From the NCBI RefSeq assembly GCF_002982075.1, contig NZ_PUEJ01000001.1:620001-684000 (forward strand): 64,000 nt of DNA, written 5' to 3'. Shown here in pieces: positions 51,934 to 62,042 of this stretch. The notes below the pieces were generated by a model. It was not told where the DNA came from, ran no database searches, and saw only the letters and a program-made list of their open reading frames with translations. Source of the stretch: Labrys okinawensis (GTDB lineage Bacteria > Pseudomonadota > Alphaproteobacteria > Rhizobiales > Labraceae). Both the position numbers and the translations under genes were made by a program. Every line of letters starts with the position of its first letter. Position 1 is the stretch's first letter.

Positions 51934-52662
51934 ATGCGGGTCGCAGATGTGATGACACGCAACATCGTCAGCGTGACGCCCCGAACCCTTTTGTCCCAGG
52001 CGATCGACCTCATGGTCCGCTCGCATATAAGCGGCCTGCCGGTCATCGAGGAAGACGGCCGGCTGGCCGGCATCCTCAGCGAAGGGGATCTGCTTCGCCG
52101 CCCCGAGCTCGGCACGGAAAAGATCGGGGCGAGCTGGTTCAGTTCCCTGTTCAAGGCGGGGCATCTGGCTCAGGCCTATGCGCAGACCCATGGGCGGCGG
52201 GTCGATGAGGTGATGACCAGGGACGTCATCGTCGTCGCCCCGAACGAGCGGCTCGAGGAAGCCGTGCTCCTCATGGAGCAGCACGGCATCAAGCGCCTGC
52301 CGGTCGTCGAAAACGACAGGGTCGTCGGCCTGCTGTCCCGCGCGGATCTGGTGCGGACCCTGGCCGAGTTCCTGCGCCAGCCCTATGAAGAGCAACCGGT
52401 GAGCGACCAGGGCATCAAGGCTGCGATCGAGGCCGAATTCGAGGCCCAGCCCTGGGCACCGGCCGGTGCCATCCGGGTCGAGGTTCAGAACGGGCGGGTG
52501 GAACTGAGCGGTGTGATCACGGATGAAAACCAGCGCAACGCCATCCGGGTCATCGCCGAGAACACGCCCGGCGTGCAGTCGGTGCGCGACAATATCAGCT
52601 GGGTCGAACCGATGACGGGTATTGTCCTGTCTGCCCCGGAAACCCAGGACAAGACGAACTGA
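51934..52662 (+). CDS. CBS-CBS-BON domain protein
   Basis: 242 residues with AAGGAGG at ideal spacing before the ATG. CBS1 is at about residues 7-60 (VADVMTRNIVSVTP), CBS2 at about 92-145 (VDEVMTRDVIVVAP), and a BON domain at about 155-225. CBS pairs bind adenine nucleotides and would report energy state; BON domains bind membrane or polymer. No catalytic domain is present. The protein sits in the low-oxygen cluster and has its own FixK-type box. Its partner is unknown. Confidence 0.9.
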   Translation: MRVADVMTRNIVSVTPRTLLSQAIDLMVRSHISGLPVIEEDGRLAGILSEGDLLRRPELGTEKIGASWFSSLFKAGHLAQAYAQTHGRRVDEVMTRDVIVVAPNERLEEAVLLMEQHGIKRLPVVENDRVVGLLSRADLVRTLAEFLRQPYEEQPVSDQGIKAAIEAEFEAQPWAPAGAIRVEVQNGRVELSGVITDENQRNAIRVIAENTPGVQSVRDNISWVEPMTGIVLSAPETQDKTN

Positions 52663-52692
52663 GCCGGACCTTACTTTGCACCAGAGCAAAAC

Positions 52693-52720
52693 GCGTTCAA
52701 GTGTGAACGCTTATTGTCTC
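52693..52720 (+). terminator. Probable intrinsic terminator of the CBS-BON gene
   Basis: GCGTTCA (52693-52699) pairs perfectly with TGAACGC (52704-52710) across a 4-base loop, and TTATTGTCTC follows. The stem starts 31 bases after the CBS-BON stop. The T-run is interrupted, so strength is uncertain. Confidence 0.5.
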
Positions 52721-52742
52721 TAACTCTTTGTTCCGACGCGTC

Positions 52743-52776
52743 TTTGCGATTCGAAGTGATTCCGTCAAATCGCAAA
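52743..52776. repeat. 9-bp inverted repeat between the convergent CBS-BON and DUF1537 genes
   Basis: TTTGCGATT (52743-52751) and AATCGCAAA (52768-52776) are perfect complements with a 16-base loop. The sequence (GATTCGAAGTGATTCC inside) resembles a short repeat I associate with Rhizobiales intergenic regions. It may serve as a terminator for the minus-strand kinase gene. Confidence 0.5.
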
Positions 52777-52813
52777 ACGCTTTAGCTGAGGGAAACGCGA
52801 TCGGCTGTTGCGG

Positions 52814-54145
52814 TTAGGCCGAGCCACGGCCGTCGCGTATCATCGAAAAATAATCGTCGCCGCCGACCTGCCCGCCTTTGAGGGCAATCTCCAGACCATC
52901 GAAGGCGGGTGCGGCCGCATAGGCCGTACACAGCGGGGAGCCCGGACAGGAGGGCAAAGGCAGTCTCGTCGTCAGCGCGAAAATGCCGAGTTCGCGCAAG
53001 GCATGGCTCGACGTATCGCCGCCGGCAATGACGGCCCGGCGCAGGCCCGCCCGTTCGACGAGGGCCTTCTGGATCCGGCCCAACGCCACACCGATGCGGT
53101 TGCGGTCCCCTTCGTTCTCGAACCCGTCGCCAATGTCGGTGCTCGGTCCGAGCGCCGTATAGAGGATGACGCTTCGTCCCTGCCCAAGGCTTGCAAGGCC
53201 GGTGGCAATGGCCTCGGCAATTGCCGCCTCTCCACCACGGATGAGTGCGCGCGGATCGAGCGCAACGCCGTCGAACCCATTGGCAGTGGCATGGCGGATC
53301 TGCCGCTCCGTGGTGGGCGAACAGCTCCCCGACACCACGGCGATGCGATCGGCAATGCCGGGCGCGGCAAAGGAGGCTTTCCCGCCGACGAGGCCGGTTT
53401 CCTGCCAGGCGCGCAGCAGCGCATATTCGACCCCCGACGAGCCTGCCACGAAGGGCCCGAGCCTTGACTGCAGGCGCAGGAGCTGGCGCCCCGCCCGCAA
53501 TTGCGTGGCATCGTCATTGACATCGAGGAGAACGATATCCTCGCCTTTCGCCAACACGGCGTCGATGATGCCGTCGGCATCGACGGCCGCCAGCGCCGCG
53601 ATGTCGACGAGGCCGATGCTGCTCCGCGTCTGCCGGGCGAGATGCAGGCGAAGGTCCGCCTCATCCATCGGCGTCACCGGATGACGGCTCATCACCGGAT
53701 GGCGGTCGATGCGATAGACTTCGCCCTGATAGGCGGCGAACAAAGTGCCGAAGCTGGTATAGCGCCGGAGCTGAGGGGCGCCGACCACCAGCGGGACCTG
53801 CCGCTGCCCGAAGACCTTGCTGCCGATCTCGATGGCGCGACCGATATTGCCGATCGTCGGGCTGGAGTCGAAGGTGGAGCAGACCTTGTAGTGGCAGGTG
53901 GCGGCACCGAGCTGCTTCAGCCATTCGAAGGCCGGCGTGAGCTCGGCATCCATCCAGGCCGGCCCTTGGCTGCGGCTGGTGCCGGCAAGGCCGATGGCAT
54001 CGCACGCGCCGAGCCGCTCGCGCTGCGCCGAGGTAGGCGGCTGCAGGAACAGGGCAGTACGCACGCCGTGCGAGGCCAGCGCCTCCATCACATCGGTGGA
54101 GCCGGTGAAGTCGTCGCCATAATAGGAGAGCAGCAAGCCCGACAT
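52814..54145 (-). CDS. oiaK: Four-carbon acid sugar kinase family (DUF1537) protein, OiaK-like
   Basis: 443 residues from ATG 54145, with AAGGAAAAA upstream. The N-terminal domain begins LLLSYYGDDFTGSTDVMEALA, the substrate-binding GDDxTG motif of the family. The C-terminal nucleotide-binding domain contains AVVSGSCSPTTERQI and AVIAGGDTSSHAL. DUF1537 kinases phosphorylate 3-oxo-tetronates, 3-oxo-isoapionate and similar acids. It is 17 bases after a RuBisCO-like gene, the pairing of OiaK and OiaX in D-apionate breakdown, where it would make 3-oxo-isoapionate-4-phosphate. Substrate identity is inferred from context. Confidence 0.85.
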   Translation of the reverse strand: MSGLLLSYYGDDFTGSTDVMEALASHGVRTALFLQPPTSAQRERLGACDAIGLAGTSRSQGPAWMDAELTPAFEWLKQLGAATCHYKVCSTFDSSPTIGNIGRAIEIGSKVFGQRQVPLVVGAPQLRRYTSFGTLFAAYQGEVYRIDRHPVMSRHPVTPMDEADLRLHLARQTRSSIGLVDIAALAAVDADGIIDAVLAKGEDIVLLDVNDDATQLRAGRQLLRLQSRLGPFVAGSSGVEYALLRAWQETGLVGGKASFAAPGIADRIAVVSGSCSPTTERQIRHATANGFDGVALDPRALIRGGEAAIAEAIATGLASLGQGRSVILYTALGPSTDIGDGFENEGDRNRIGVALGRIQKALVERAGLRRAVIAGGDTSSHALRELGIFALTTRLPLPSCPGSPLCTAYAAAPAFDGLEIALKGGQVGGDDYFSMIRDGRGSA

Positions 54146-54162
54146 CGTTTTTCCTTGGGCGC

Positions 54163-55440
54163 TCAGGACGCAGAGGCGTCGGCGCCGAATTTCTGCAGGG
54201 ATTGGGCGAGCTCGTGATGCTCGCGGGCATAGGTTTCGAGCGGCACGCCCTCGACGGCCGCCTGCCAGGCCTGCCTGACCGCGCGCACGCCCGCCGCCGG
54301 GCCACCGGGGTGGCTGACCACCCCGCCGCCGCACAGATAGAGCAGGTCCACCGTCTTTCCGGTGCGGGCATAGGTATCCGGCGCCTGGCCGCCCCATTGC
54401 CCCGAGCAGACCACCGGCACGGGGCAGACGTCGCCCTCGAACAGAGGCGTCGTCACTGCCTTGAAGGAGCGTATGAAGGAGTCGTCCGACTCCCAGTATT
54501 TGGCGCGGATGCCGTTGATCTGGAACTGATCGATGCCGAGCAGACGCCAGAACTGCTGGTAGACCTCGAAATCCATGCCAAGGCCGGGGTGCCGGGTGAG
54601 GATGTCCCAGCCATTGCGATGGGCATGCAAAGCCAGATGCGAGCGCTTGCGCAGAAAGGACAGGCCGCCAAGGCCCACCGAATTGATATTAATCACCGCG
54701 GCATTGCCGCCGGCCCGGACGACGATGTCGTGGTTGCGCATCATCTCGTCGGGATCGCTGTGCGAGATGCCGAAGGCATACATCACCTTCTTGCCGGTCT
54801 TCTGTTCATGATCGAGGATGACGGGCATGATCGCCTTCACCCGATCCTCAAGGCTGGAATAGGCCGGACTCGTCAGCTTCTCATCGTCCTTGATGAAGTC
54901 CACCTCGGCCTCGACGAGTTCGCGCACCTGCTCGGCCGATTCGGGCGGGCGCAGTCCCAAGGCAGGCTTGACGATCGAACCGATCACCGGCCTGTCCTCC
55001 ACGCCGGTCAGCCGCCGGGTACCCGCCATGCCGAATTGCGGGCCGGGATAGGCAGCCGTGAAGGCCTCGGGTAATTGCATGCCGGTGACGCGGATGCCGC
55101 TGAATCCCTTGATCGAGTAGACGCCGCCGATGCTGATCGTCATCAAAGCCGCCAGATCCGTGCCGATCGCCTCGATGGGAAAATCGATATCGACATCGGC
55201 ACGCCTGTAGATCGCGCCGGCCGGTGCCGACGGATCTGGGATGGAAGGAACCTCCAGCGCTTCCAGGGGCCGGATCGCCACCACGCGCGCCGCCACGCGC
55301 GCCTTGAGCTCCGGCGTCTCGCCCGGCAGGCTGACGAAGGTGCCGGTCGACTGATCGCTTGCAATCTTGGCCGCCAGCTTTTCGACATCGCCGGCCGTCT
55401 CGATGCGATAGGTCATGCGGATGACGGACATGGCACCCAT
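54163..55440 (-). CDS. oiaX: RuBisCO-like protein (form IV), OiaX-like decarboxylase candidate
   Basis: 425 residues from ATG 55440 (55431 is an alternative; neither has a strong ribosome site). The RuBisCO large-subunit barrel is evident: GSIVKPALGL (K158, RuBisCO K175), DFIKDDEKL (K184, D186, E187, equal to the carbamylated Lys201, Asp203 and Glu204), and QINGIRAKYWE (Lys at the K334 position). K177 is replaced by Ala and H327 by Asn, so carboxylation of RuBP is not expected. Beside a DUF1537 kinase it is most like OiaX, which decarboxylates 3-oxo-isoapionate-4-phosphate to L-erythrulose-1-phosphate. Confidence 0.85.
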   Translation of the reverse strand: MGAMSVIRMTYRIETAGDVEKLAAKIASDQSTGTFVSLPGETPELKARVAARVVAIRPLEALEVPSIPDPSAPAGAIYRRADVDIDFPIEAIGTDLAALMTISIGGVYSIKGFSGIRVTGMQLPEAFTAAYPGPQFGMAGTRRLTGVEDRPVIGSIVKPALGLRPPESAEQVRELVEAEVDFIKDDEKLTSPAYSSLEDRVKAIMPVILDHEQKTGKKVMYAFGISHSDPDEMMRNHDIVVRAGGNAAVININSVGLGGLSFLRKRSHLALHAHRNGWDILTRHPGLGMDFEVYQQFWRLLGIDQFQINGIRAKYWESDDSFIRSFKAVTTPLFEGDVCPVPVVCSGQWGGQAPDTYARTGKTVDLLYLCGGGVVSHPGGPAAGVRAVRQAWQAAVEGVPLETYAREHHELAQSLQKFGADASAS

Positions 55441-55489
55441 TCGGTCTGAGGGCTCTCGTATCGGCCCTGCCTGGATTTGCGTAACAGGT

Positions 55490-55505
55490 ATGATGAGTAT
55501 ATCAT
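55490..55505. promoter_or_regulatory. Candidate GntR operator in the divergent region
   Basis: ATGAT (55490-55494) and ATCAT (55501-55505) form a dyad around GAGTAT, preceded by GGT, giving GGTATGATGAGTATATCATG overall. NanR-type regulators recognise GGTATA-like repeats, and GGTATG plus GTATAT here are near matches. The site is 50 bases upstream of the RuBisCO-like start and 134 before the regulator start. Confidence 0.4.
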
Positions 55506-55639
55506 GACTTGAGTTGAAGCAACGGAAATTCGCCTTGTCTGTTTCCAGACGGCGATGGCACTCTTGCAGCCGCAAACTTGCCTTGCGGAACTACAGACGG
55601 CAAAGACCGTCGAACACACGGCCTCAATCGGAATGCCTC

Positions 55640-56362
55640 ATGCCCCTCACCGATCAACGCATCATCCGTCGCAAGCTTTCCGATGAGGTTTTCGACCGCC
55701 TCAAGGCGCTGATCACCAGCGGAGAATTGCAGCCGGGTGATCCCTTCCCTTCCGAACGCGAACTGATGGACCGCCTCGGCGTCGGCCGCCCCGCCATCCG
55801 CGAGGCCATGCAGCAACTCAGCATTTTCGGCCTGCTCACCATCTCCCATGGCGAGCGCGCGCGCGTTCGCCAGCCGACCGCCCGGTCGATCTTCCAGCAG
55901 GTCGACGATGCCGCCAGCGTGCTCCTGTCGAGTTCCCCGGCCTCGCTGGAGCATCTGAAGGAAGCGCGCCGCTTCTTCGAGCTGGGCATGGTCCGCCAGG
56001 CGGCCCAGAAAGCCGATGCGCAGGCGGTCGCCGGCCTGCAGGAGGCCCTGACGCGCCAGCGCGCCAGCCTTGGCGACGCGGATGCCTTCATCAATGCCGA
56101 CATGCAGTTCCATACGCGAATCGCCGCCATCTCCGGCAACCCGCTGTTCGAGGCGATGAGCGAGGCCATGCTCGGCTGGCTGAAGCAGTACCACACCGAC
56201 TTGCTGATCTGGACCGGCAAGGAGAACTACACCTTGTCCGAGCACGAGGACATCCTCAACCGCATCATCGCCCATGATCCGGACGGGGCGGAACAGGCGA
56301 TGGTCAGGCACCTCGATCGTTCCGCCTCGCTCTACGTTCACCAGACCGCTGCTTCGGCCTGA
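55640..56362 (+). CDS. GntR family (FadR/NanR-type) transcriptional regulator
   Basis: 240 residues from ATG 55640. The winged HTH is at about residues 10-78 (SERELMDRLGVGRPAIREAMQQLSIFGLLTISHGERARV), close to NanR. The C-terminal FCD domain has the metal-site pattern D(154)xxFH and later His residues (SEHEDILNRI and RHLDRS). It is divergent from the RuBisCO-like gene and most likely represses the sugar-acid operon until an intermediate binds. Confidence 0.9.
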   Translation: MPLTDQRIIRRKLSDEVFDRLKALITSGELQPGDPFPSERELMDRLGVGRPAIREAMQQLSIFGLLTISHGERARVRQPTARSIFQQVDDAASVLLSSSPASLEHLKEARRFFELGMVRQAAQKADAQAVAGLQEALTRQRASLGDADAFINADMQFHTRIAAISGNPLFEAMSEAMLGWLKQYHTDLLIWTGKENYTLSEHEDILNRIIAHDPDGAEQAMVRHLDRSASLYVHQTAASA

Positions 56363-56400
56363 GAAAGCGTCGAAGAACAAACGAATTGAATTGGTTTGAC

Positions 56401-56499
56401 CTTTGTCATTGCCGGGCTTGACCCGGCAATCCAGCTCCCCATCCAGTCTTTCGAAGACGGGGCCAGTGGATGCCTGGGTCAAGCCCGGGCATGACAAAG
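56401..56499. repeat. 99-bp palindromic intergenic repeat with 33-bp arms
   Basis: Left arm 56401-56433 and right arm 56467-56499 are inverted copies with five mismatches in 33. Each contains GGGCTTGACCC or its complement. The loop is 33 bases. Elements with this core (GTCATTGCCGGGCTTGACCC) are abundant between genes in Rhizobiales, as far as I recall. It lies between the convergent GntR and Gfo/Idh genes, where it may terminate both transcripts. Confidence 0.75.
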
Positions 56500-56598
56500 G
56501 CAGCGTTTCAGTTATTTCCAGACAATTCCTAAACGCCCCAGCGGGAGGAACGAGGCGCCAGGAATGCCGACGCCTCGTGGCTCATGGCCCGGGCAGCA

Positions 56599-57627
56599 TT
56601 AGATCGAAGCCATCTCGATCGTCCGGTGACTGGCTGCGCTGGCATAGGCCGCCTCGACCAGGGCCATGGTGGCGATGTTGTCCCGGCCGCTCGTGGAGGG
56701 TTCCTCGCCGTTGCGCAGGCAATGCAGCCAATGGCGCTGGATGGCGAGTACACTCTCCTGGATGTTGTGCCAGGGACGCGAGGCCCAGGGCAGCAGCGGC
56801 GGCGACAGGTCGACCTCCTCCCGCCCGCCTGCTCCGTTCACGACAAGGCGATAGCCTGCGCCGAGCCGCAGCGTGCCCGTCGAGCCGTCGATCTCGATGA
56901 GAGTCTCGGGGAAGGGATCGACCGGCAGCCTGGTGGCATAGCTGCAGTCGACCACCGAGGACAGCCCGTCCTCATGATCGAGCAGCATCGTGGCGACGTC
57001 TTCGCCCTTAATGGCGGGGTTGACGCGCTGGGTGCGCGCACTAAGCCGCGTCACCTCGCCAAACAGGAAGCGGGCGATGTCGAGGATATGGATGCCGAGA
57101 TCCTCGATGATGAAACGCTTGCCTTCGGCGAGATAAGGCTGGCCGCTGAAGACGTCGAAACCCGAACGGAAGGACACGCGCGCCCAGAAAGGCCGGCCGA
57201 TGGCACCGGCGTCCAGGCGGGCCTTGACGGCCTGGATCGCACTCTGCCAGCGGAAATTCTCGTGCACCATCAGTGGCACGCCGGCCACGCGGCAGGCCTC
57301 GACCATCGCGCGCGCATCCGCCATCGAAAGCGCGAAGGGCTTCTGGCAGATGACGGGAATACCCATCCTCGCCGCGAGCTCGACAAGCGGGCGGTGACTC
57401 GCCACCGTGGTGGCGATATCGACGAAATCCGGCTTCTCCGCCTCGAGCATCCGCTCGGCGTCGCCATAGCGCTTGTCGATGCCGAAAAGGTCCCCGGCCT
57501 GAGCGAGACGTTCCGGGTCACGGTCGCAGAGGGCGACGATGTCGACGCCCTCTGCGTCCCGCCAGGCATGGAGCTGGTTGATGGCGAAGAAGCCGCAACC
57601 GATCAGGGCACCCCGATAGGACATCAT
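56599..57627 (-). CDS. Gfo/Idh/MocA family oxidoreductase
   Basis: 342 residues from ATG 57627, whose A overlaps the permease stop (TGATG). The N-terminal Rossmann fold has the motif ALIGCGFFAINQLHAW, and the family EKP-like motif is QKPFALS near residue 96. The catalytic His/Asp region is FIIEDLGIHILDIARFLFG near residue 180. Family members oxidise sugars with NAD(P). In this locus it may oxidise D-apiose or a related sugar to a lactone, the ApsD-type step, which is inference. It is the last gene of the transporter operon. Confidence 0.87.
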   Translation of the reverse strand: MMSYRGALIGCGFFAINQLHAWRDAEGVDIVALCDRDPERLAQAGDLFGIDKRYGDAERMLEAEKPDFVDIATTVASHRPLVELAARMGIPVICQKPFALSMADARAMVEACRVAGVPLMVHENFRWQSAIQAVKARLDAGAIGRPFWARVSFRSGFDVFSGQPYLAEGKRFIIEDLGIHILDIARFLFGEVTRLSARTQRVNPAIKGEDVATMLLDHEDGLSSVVDCSYATRLPVDPFPETLIEIDGSTGTLRLGAGYRLVVNGAGGREEVDLSPPLLPWASRPWHNIQESVLAIQRHWLHCLRNGEEPSTSGRDNIATMALVEAAYASAASHRTIEMASI

Positions 57628-58691
57628 CAGGCCAGCCTCGCCATCTGGCGCAGGGCAACGCGCTGCTGCAGCCGTCGCTGAGCCTGGTCCACCACCACGG
57701 CGATGACGATCACCAGGCCCTTGATCACCATCTGCCAGAACTCGCTGACCCCCATCATCACCAGCCCGTCGGAGAGAATGCCGATGACGAAGGCACCGAT
57801 GATGGTGCCGCCAATGGTGCCGCGGCCGCCAGACATCGAGGTTCCGCCGAGTACCGCCGCGGCGATGGCGTTGAGTTCGAAGCTCTCGCCCGTGGCGGGA
57901 TGCGAGGCCATCAATTCGGAGGAAACCACCAGGCCGACGACGGCGGCGCAAAAGCCCGAGAACATGTAGACGAAGAGCTTCACCCGGTTGACCCGGATAC
58001 CCGACAGGCCCGCAGCACGCTCATTGCCGCCGACTGCGAAGATATGGCGGCCGAGCGGCGTGCAGCGCGCCATATAGGCGGCGGCCAGCGCCAGCACGGC
58101 GAGGATCCACACCGACGTCGGCAAACCGAGAAGACGTCCCGCCCCCAGGACGGCATAGCCCTGCGTGCCGAAATCGGCGCGGCCGACCAGATTGGGGAAG
58201 GTCGCGCCACCGGACGAGAGAAGCGCCAGGCCGCGGGCGATGTAGAGCGTGCCGAGCGTCGCGATGAAGGGCGCGACATTGAGCTTGGTGATCAGCAATC
58301 CGTTGACGGCGCCGATCAGAATGCCCACCAACAAAGTGATCGCCATCACCTCGTAGATGTTGAAGAAGATGGTGTAGCCGATGCGCAGGTCCAGGCCGTT
58401 GAGGATCAGCCCGCCGGCGACCATGCCGCATAGGCCTACGATCGATCCGACCGACAGGTCGATGCCGCCGGTGACGATGACGAAGGTCATGCCCATCGCC
58501 AGGAAGGCGTTCAGCGCCACATGCTTCGACATCAGGATGAGATTGGCCGTGCTGAGGAAGTTCGGCGCCGCCAGCGAAAAGAAGATCAGCACGGCGAACA
58601 AAGCGATGAAGGTGCGCAGCTTCATCAGGTTCAGGGCAAGCGAGCCGCTTCCCGCGGACGGATTGTTCAAGGTTTCCTGCGCGACTGTCAT
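57627..58691 (-). CDS. Ribose/xylose-type sugar ABC transporter permease
   Basis: 354 residues from ATG 58691, overlapping the ATPase stop in an ATGA. About nine hydrophobic segments. The BPD_transp_2 hallmarks are GMTFVIVTGGIDLSVGS and GLSGIRVNRVKLFVYMFSG, and the later AAVLGGTSMSGGRGTI. It forms the homodimeric channel of an RbsC-like importer. Confidence 0.92.
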   Translation of the reverse strand: MTVAQETLNNPSAGSGSLALNLMKLRTFIALFAVLIFFSLAAPNFLSTANLILMSKHVALNAFLAMGMTFVIVTGGIDLSVGSIVGLCGMVAGGLILNGLDLRIGYTIFFNIYEVMAITLLVGILIGAVNGLLITKLNVAPFIATLGTLYIARGLALLSSGGATFPNLVGRADFGTQGYAVLGAGRLLGLPTSVWILAVLALAAAYMARCTPLGRHIFAVGGNERAAGLSGIRVNRVKLFVYMFSGFCAAVVGLVVSSELMASHPATGESFELNAIAAAVLGGTSMSGGRGTIGGTIIGAFVIGILSDGLVMMGVSEFWQMVIKGLVIVIAVVVDQAQRRLQQRVALRQMARLA

Positions 58692-60268
58692 GCCGGCGCT
58701 CCGTGATTGGCAGAAGAAGTGGAAGGAACGGGGCCATGTCCGAGCGCAGAGGCGGCCACCACCTTGGCGGCCGTGGCCTCGGCCCGCTCGAACAGGGCCG
58801 TGAGCTTGCCGTTGCTCATCACGGCGATGCGGTCCGACAGCGCCATCACCTCGTCGAGGTCGGACGTGACGAACAGGATGCCGAGGCCGTCGGCGGCGAG
58901 CCGCCGCATGGTGCGGAAGACATCGGCCTTGGCGCCGACATCGATGCCGCGGCTGGGCTCGTCCATCAGCAGCACTTTCGGGCCCGTCATCAGCGCCTTG
59001 CCGATCACCACCTTCTGCTGGTTGCCGCCGGACAGGGAACTCACTTCCAGCTCGGGATCGGCCACCTTGATCGACAGGTCCTTGACGGCGGCGCGAATGG
59101 CGGCCTGCTCGCGTCCGCGCCTGATGTGAAAACCGGCGAGGAAGCGGCCGAGGGCGGCCATGGAGAGATTGGCGGCGATCGAGAGGATGCTGACCAGCCC
59201 CTCCCTCTGCCGGTCTTCGGGGATCAGGGCCAGACCCCGACGGATGCGTCCTGTCACGTCCTTTTCCGCCACGGGCTTGCCGTCGACGAAGAGGCGGCCG
59301 GTGGCGTGGCGATGGCGCCCCATCACGCATTCGAAGAATTCGCTGCGCCCGGCACCCATCAATCCGTAGATGCCGACGATCTCGCCCTGCCTGACCGACA
59401 GGGAGACGTGGTCGACCGCGAGCCCCCCGCTCACGCGCGGCAGGCAGACATCCTCCGCGCGGAAGACTTCCGGGCCCAGCGGATGATCCTCGGTCTTGGC
59501 GAAGTCCTTGGCGTCGGAGCCGATCATCTGGTGCACGATCCAGGGCACATCGACATTGGCGATGCGCTCCTGCCCGGTGACGCGGCCATCGCGCAGCACG
59601 GTGATGTAGTCGCCGATGCGGATGAGCTCTTCGAGCCGGTGGGAAATGTAGACGATCGCGACGCCGCGCGCCTTGAGGTCGGCGATGACGCGAAAGAGGA
59701 TCTCGACCTCGGCGGCGCTGAGCGCGGAGGTCGGCTCGTCCATGATCAGGATGCGGGCGTCCTGCGCCACCGCCTTGGCGATCTCGACCAGCTGCTGCTG
59801 GCCGATGCGCAAATCCTCCACCGGCGTGCGGGCATCGATGCCGGCTTCGAGCCGCTCCAGGAACTCGGCAGCGCGGCGTTCCTGCTCGCGATGGTCGATG
59901 CCCAGGGGCAGCCGCACGATTTCGCGGGCGGCGAAGATGTTCTCGGCCACGGAGAGATTGCCGAACAGGTTGAGCTCCTGGAACACCATGCCGATGCCAT
60001 GCGCCACCGCCTCGCCCGCATCGCGGAAGGTGACGGGCTTGCCGTCGAGCAGGATGCGCCCGTCCGTGGGCTGCACGACCCCGGCAATGATCTTCATCAG
60101 CGTGGACTTGCCGGCGCCGTTCTCGCCGACCAGCACGTTCACGGCGCCGCGGCGCACGTCGAAATCGGCATGCCTGACGGCGACCGTGCCGGAATACACC
60201 TTCGACACGCCTTCCAGGCGCAGGACGACGTCGTCATCGGGCATGGCAGGGCGGCCCTCTTCCATCAT
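58688..60268 (-). CDS. Ribose-type sugar ABC transporter, duplicated ATP-binding protein
   Basis: 526 residues from ATG 60268 (ATGA overlap with the lipoprotein stop); ATG 60244 is an alternative. Two ABC domains are fused as in RbsA. The first has Walker A GENGAGKST and Walker B ILIMDEPTSALS. The second has a degenerate Walker A (GLMGAGRSE), signature LSGGNQQK and VLLMDEPSRGIDVG. It powers the import with the permease downstream. Confidence 0.93.
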   Translation of the reverse strand: MMEEGRPAMPDDDVVLRLEGVSKVYSGTVAVRHADFDVRRGAVNVLVGENGAGKSTLMKIIAGVVQPTDGRILLDGKPVTFRDAGEAVAHGIGMVFQELNLFGNLSVAENIFAAREIVRLPLGIDHREQERRAAEFLERLEAGIDARTPVEDLRIGQQQLVEIAKAVAQDARILIMDEPTSALSAAEVEILFRVIADLKARGVAIVYISHRLEELIRIGDYITVLRDGRVTGQERIANVDVPWIVHQMIGSDAKDFAKTEDHPLGPEVFRAEDVCLPRVSGGLAVDHVSLSVRQGEIVGIYGLMGAGRSEFFECVMGRHRHATGRLFVDGKPVAEKDVTGRIRRGLALIPEDRQREGLVSILSIAANLSMAALGRFLAGFHIRRGREQAAIRAAVKDLSIKVADPELEVSSLSGGNQQKVVIGKALMTGPKVLLMDEPSRGIDVGAKADVFRTMRRLAADGLGILFVTSDLDEVMALSDRIAVMSNGKLTALFERAEATAAKVVAASALGHGPVPSTSSANHGAPA

Positions 60269-60924
60269 GACCCCGCCCCGAGACTCAGTTCGGCCGGCGT
60301 CACCAGCGGCGGCTTGCCACCCGGCTCCAACACATAGGCGCCGAGCACCGTCACGGAGCGCCCGGCAAGCTTTTCGCGCGGCAGGGACTGCAGCACGTCG
60401 GCATTGACCCGGGCATTGAAGGCCTTGCCGAACTGGGCGTATTCGATCTGGTTGGTGAAGGCATTGAAGGACACGAAATCCAGGCTGTCGCGCAGGGCTG
60501 TGCCGCGCACGGCCGGTCCGATCTGCACCACCATGTCGGCCTTGCCGTCCCCGTCGACATCGACGTCGATGGTGGCGGCGCGCGATCCGGTATTCGCCGC
60601 CACGATGCGGCCCTCGGCCTTGACCACATAGGTCCAGGGCACGGTGCCCTCCTTGGCCCGATACCCGTATTTCTGCCCGGCCTCGTCCGCATTCTTGGCG
60701 GCAAGATCACGCACGACGACGAAGTCGCCTGCCTTCGCCTTGAGATAGGGCAGGACCTTGGCTGCCCAGATCGCGTCGACGGCCTTGTCCGGGTCGAAGA
60801 CGAGTCCCGTGCCCGAGGCGCCGACCTGTCTGGCCGCCTCGACCTCCGCGGTCGGCACGATCTTGCATGCTGCAAGGGTGAGCGCCATGGCGGCGATCAT
60901 CAGCCTGTTGGCAAGCCTGGGCAT
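60265..60924 (-). CDS. DUF2291 lipoprotein associated with a sugar ABC transporter
   Basis: 219 residues from ATG 60924. The signal peptide ends in a lipobox (MALTLAACK), so it is a lipoprotein. The mature part matches DUF2291, with VDGDGKADMVVQIGPAVRGTALRD. Such proteins occur next to RbsB-like binding proteins and may be an accessory factor of the transporter. It lies between the binding-protein gene and the ATPase gene and overlaps the latter. Confidence 0.87.
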   Translation of the reverse strand: MPRLANRLMIAAMALTLAACKIVPTAEVEAARQVGASGTGLVFDPDKAVDAIWAAKVLPYLKAKAGDFVVVRDLAAKNADEAGQKYGYRAKEGTVPWTYVVKAEGRIVAANTGSRAATIDVDVDGDGKADMVVQIGPAVRGTALRDSLDFVSFNAFTNQIEYAQFGKAFNARVNADVLQSLPREKLAGRSVTVLGAYVLEPGGKPPLVTPAELSLGAGS

Positions 60925-61012
60925 GGATGGGCTCCGGCCTCGATTGTCGGGATCTGGAACGGGCCCGGGACGCCTGCCGCGAGGCAGGTCCCGGGCAATT
61001 TTCATCGCAACG

Positions 61013-61981
<969 letters not shown>

Positions 61982-62042
61982 TCAGTCCGGATGGCCGCCG
62001 GTTGTGTCCGGCGGGTCGTTCTTGCCAGGTGCCAATTCGTCC

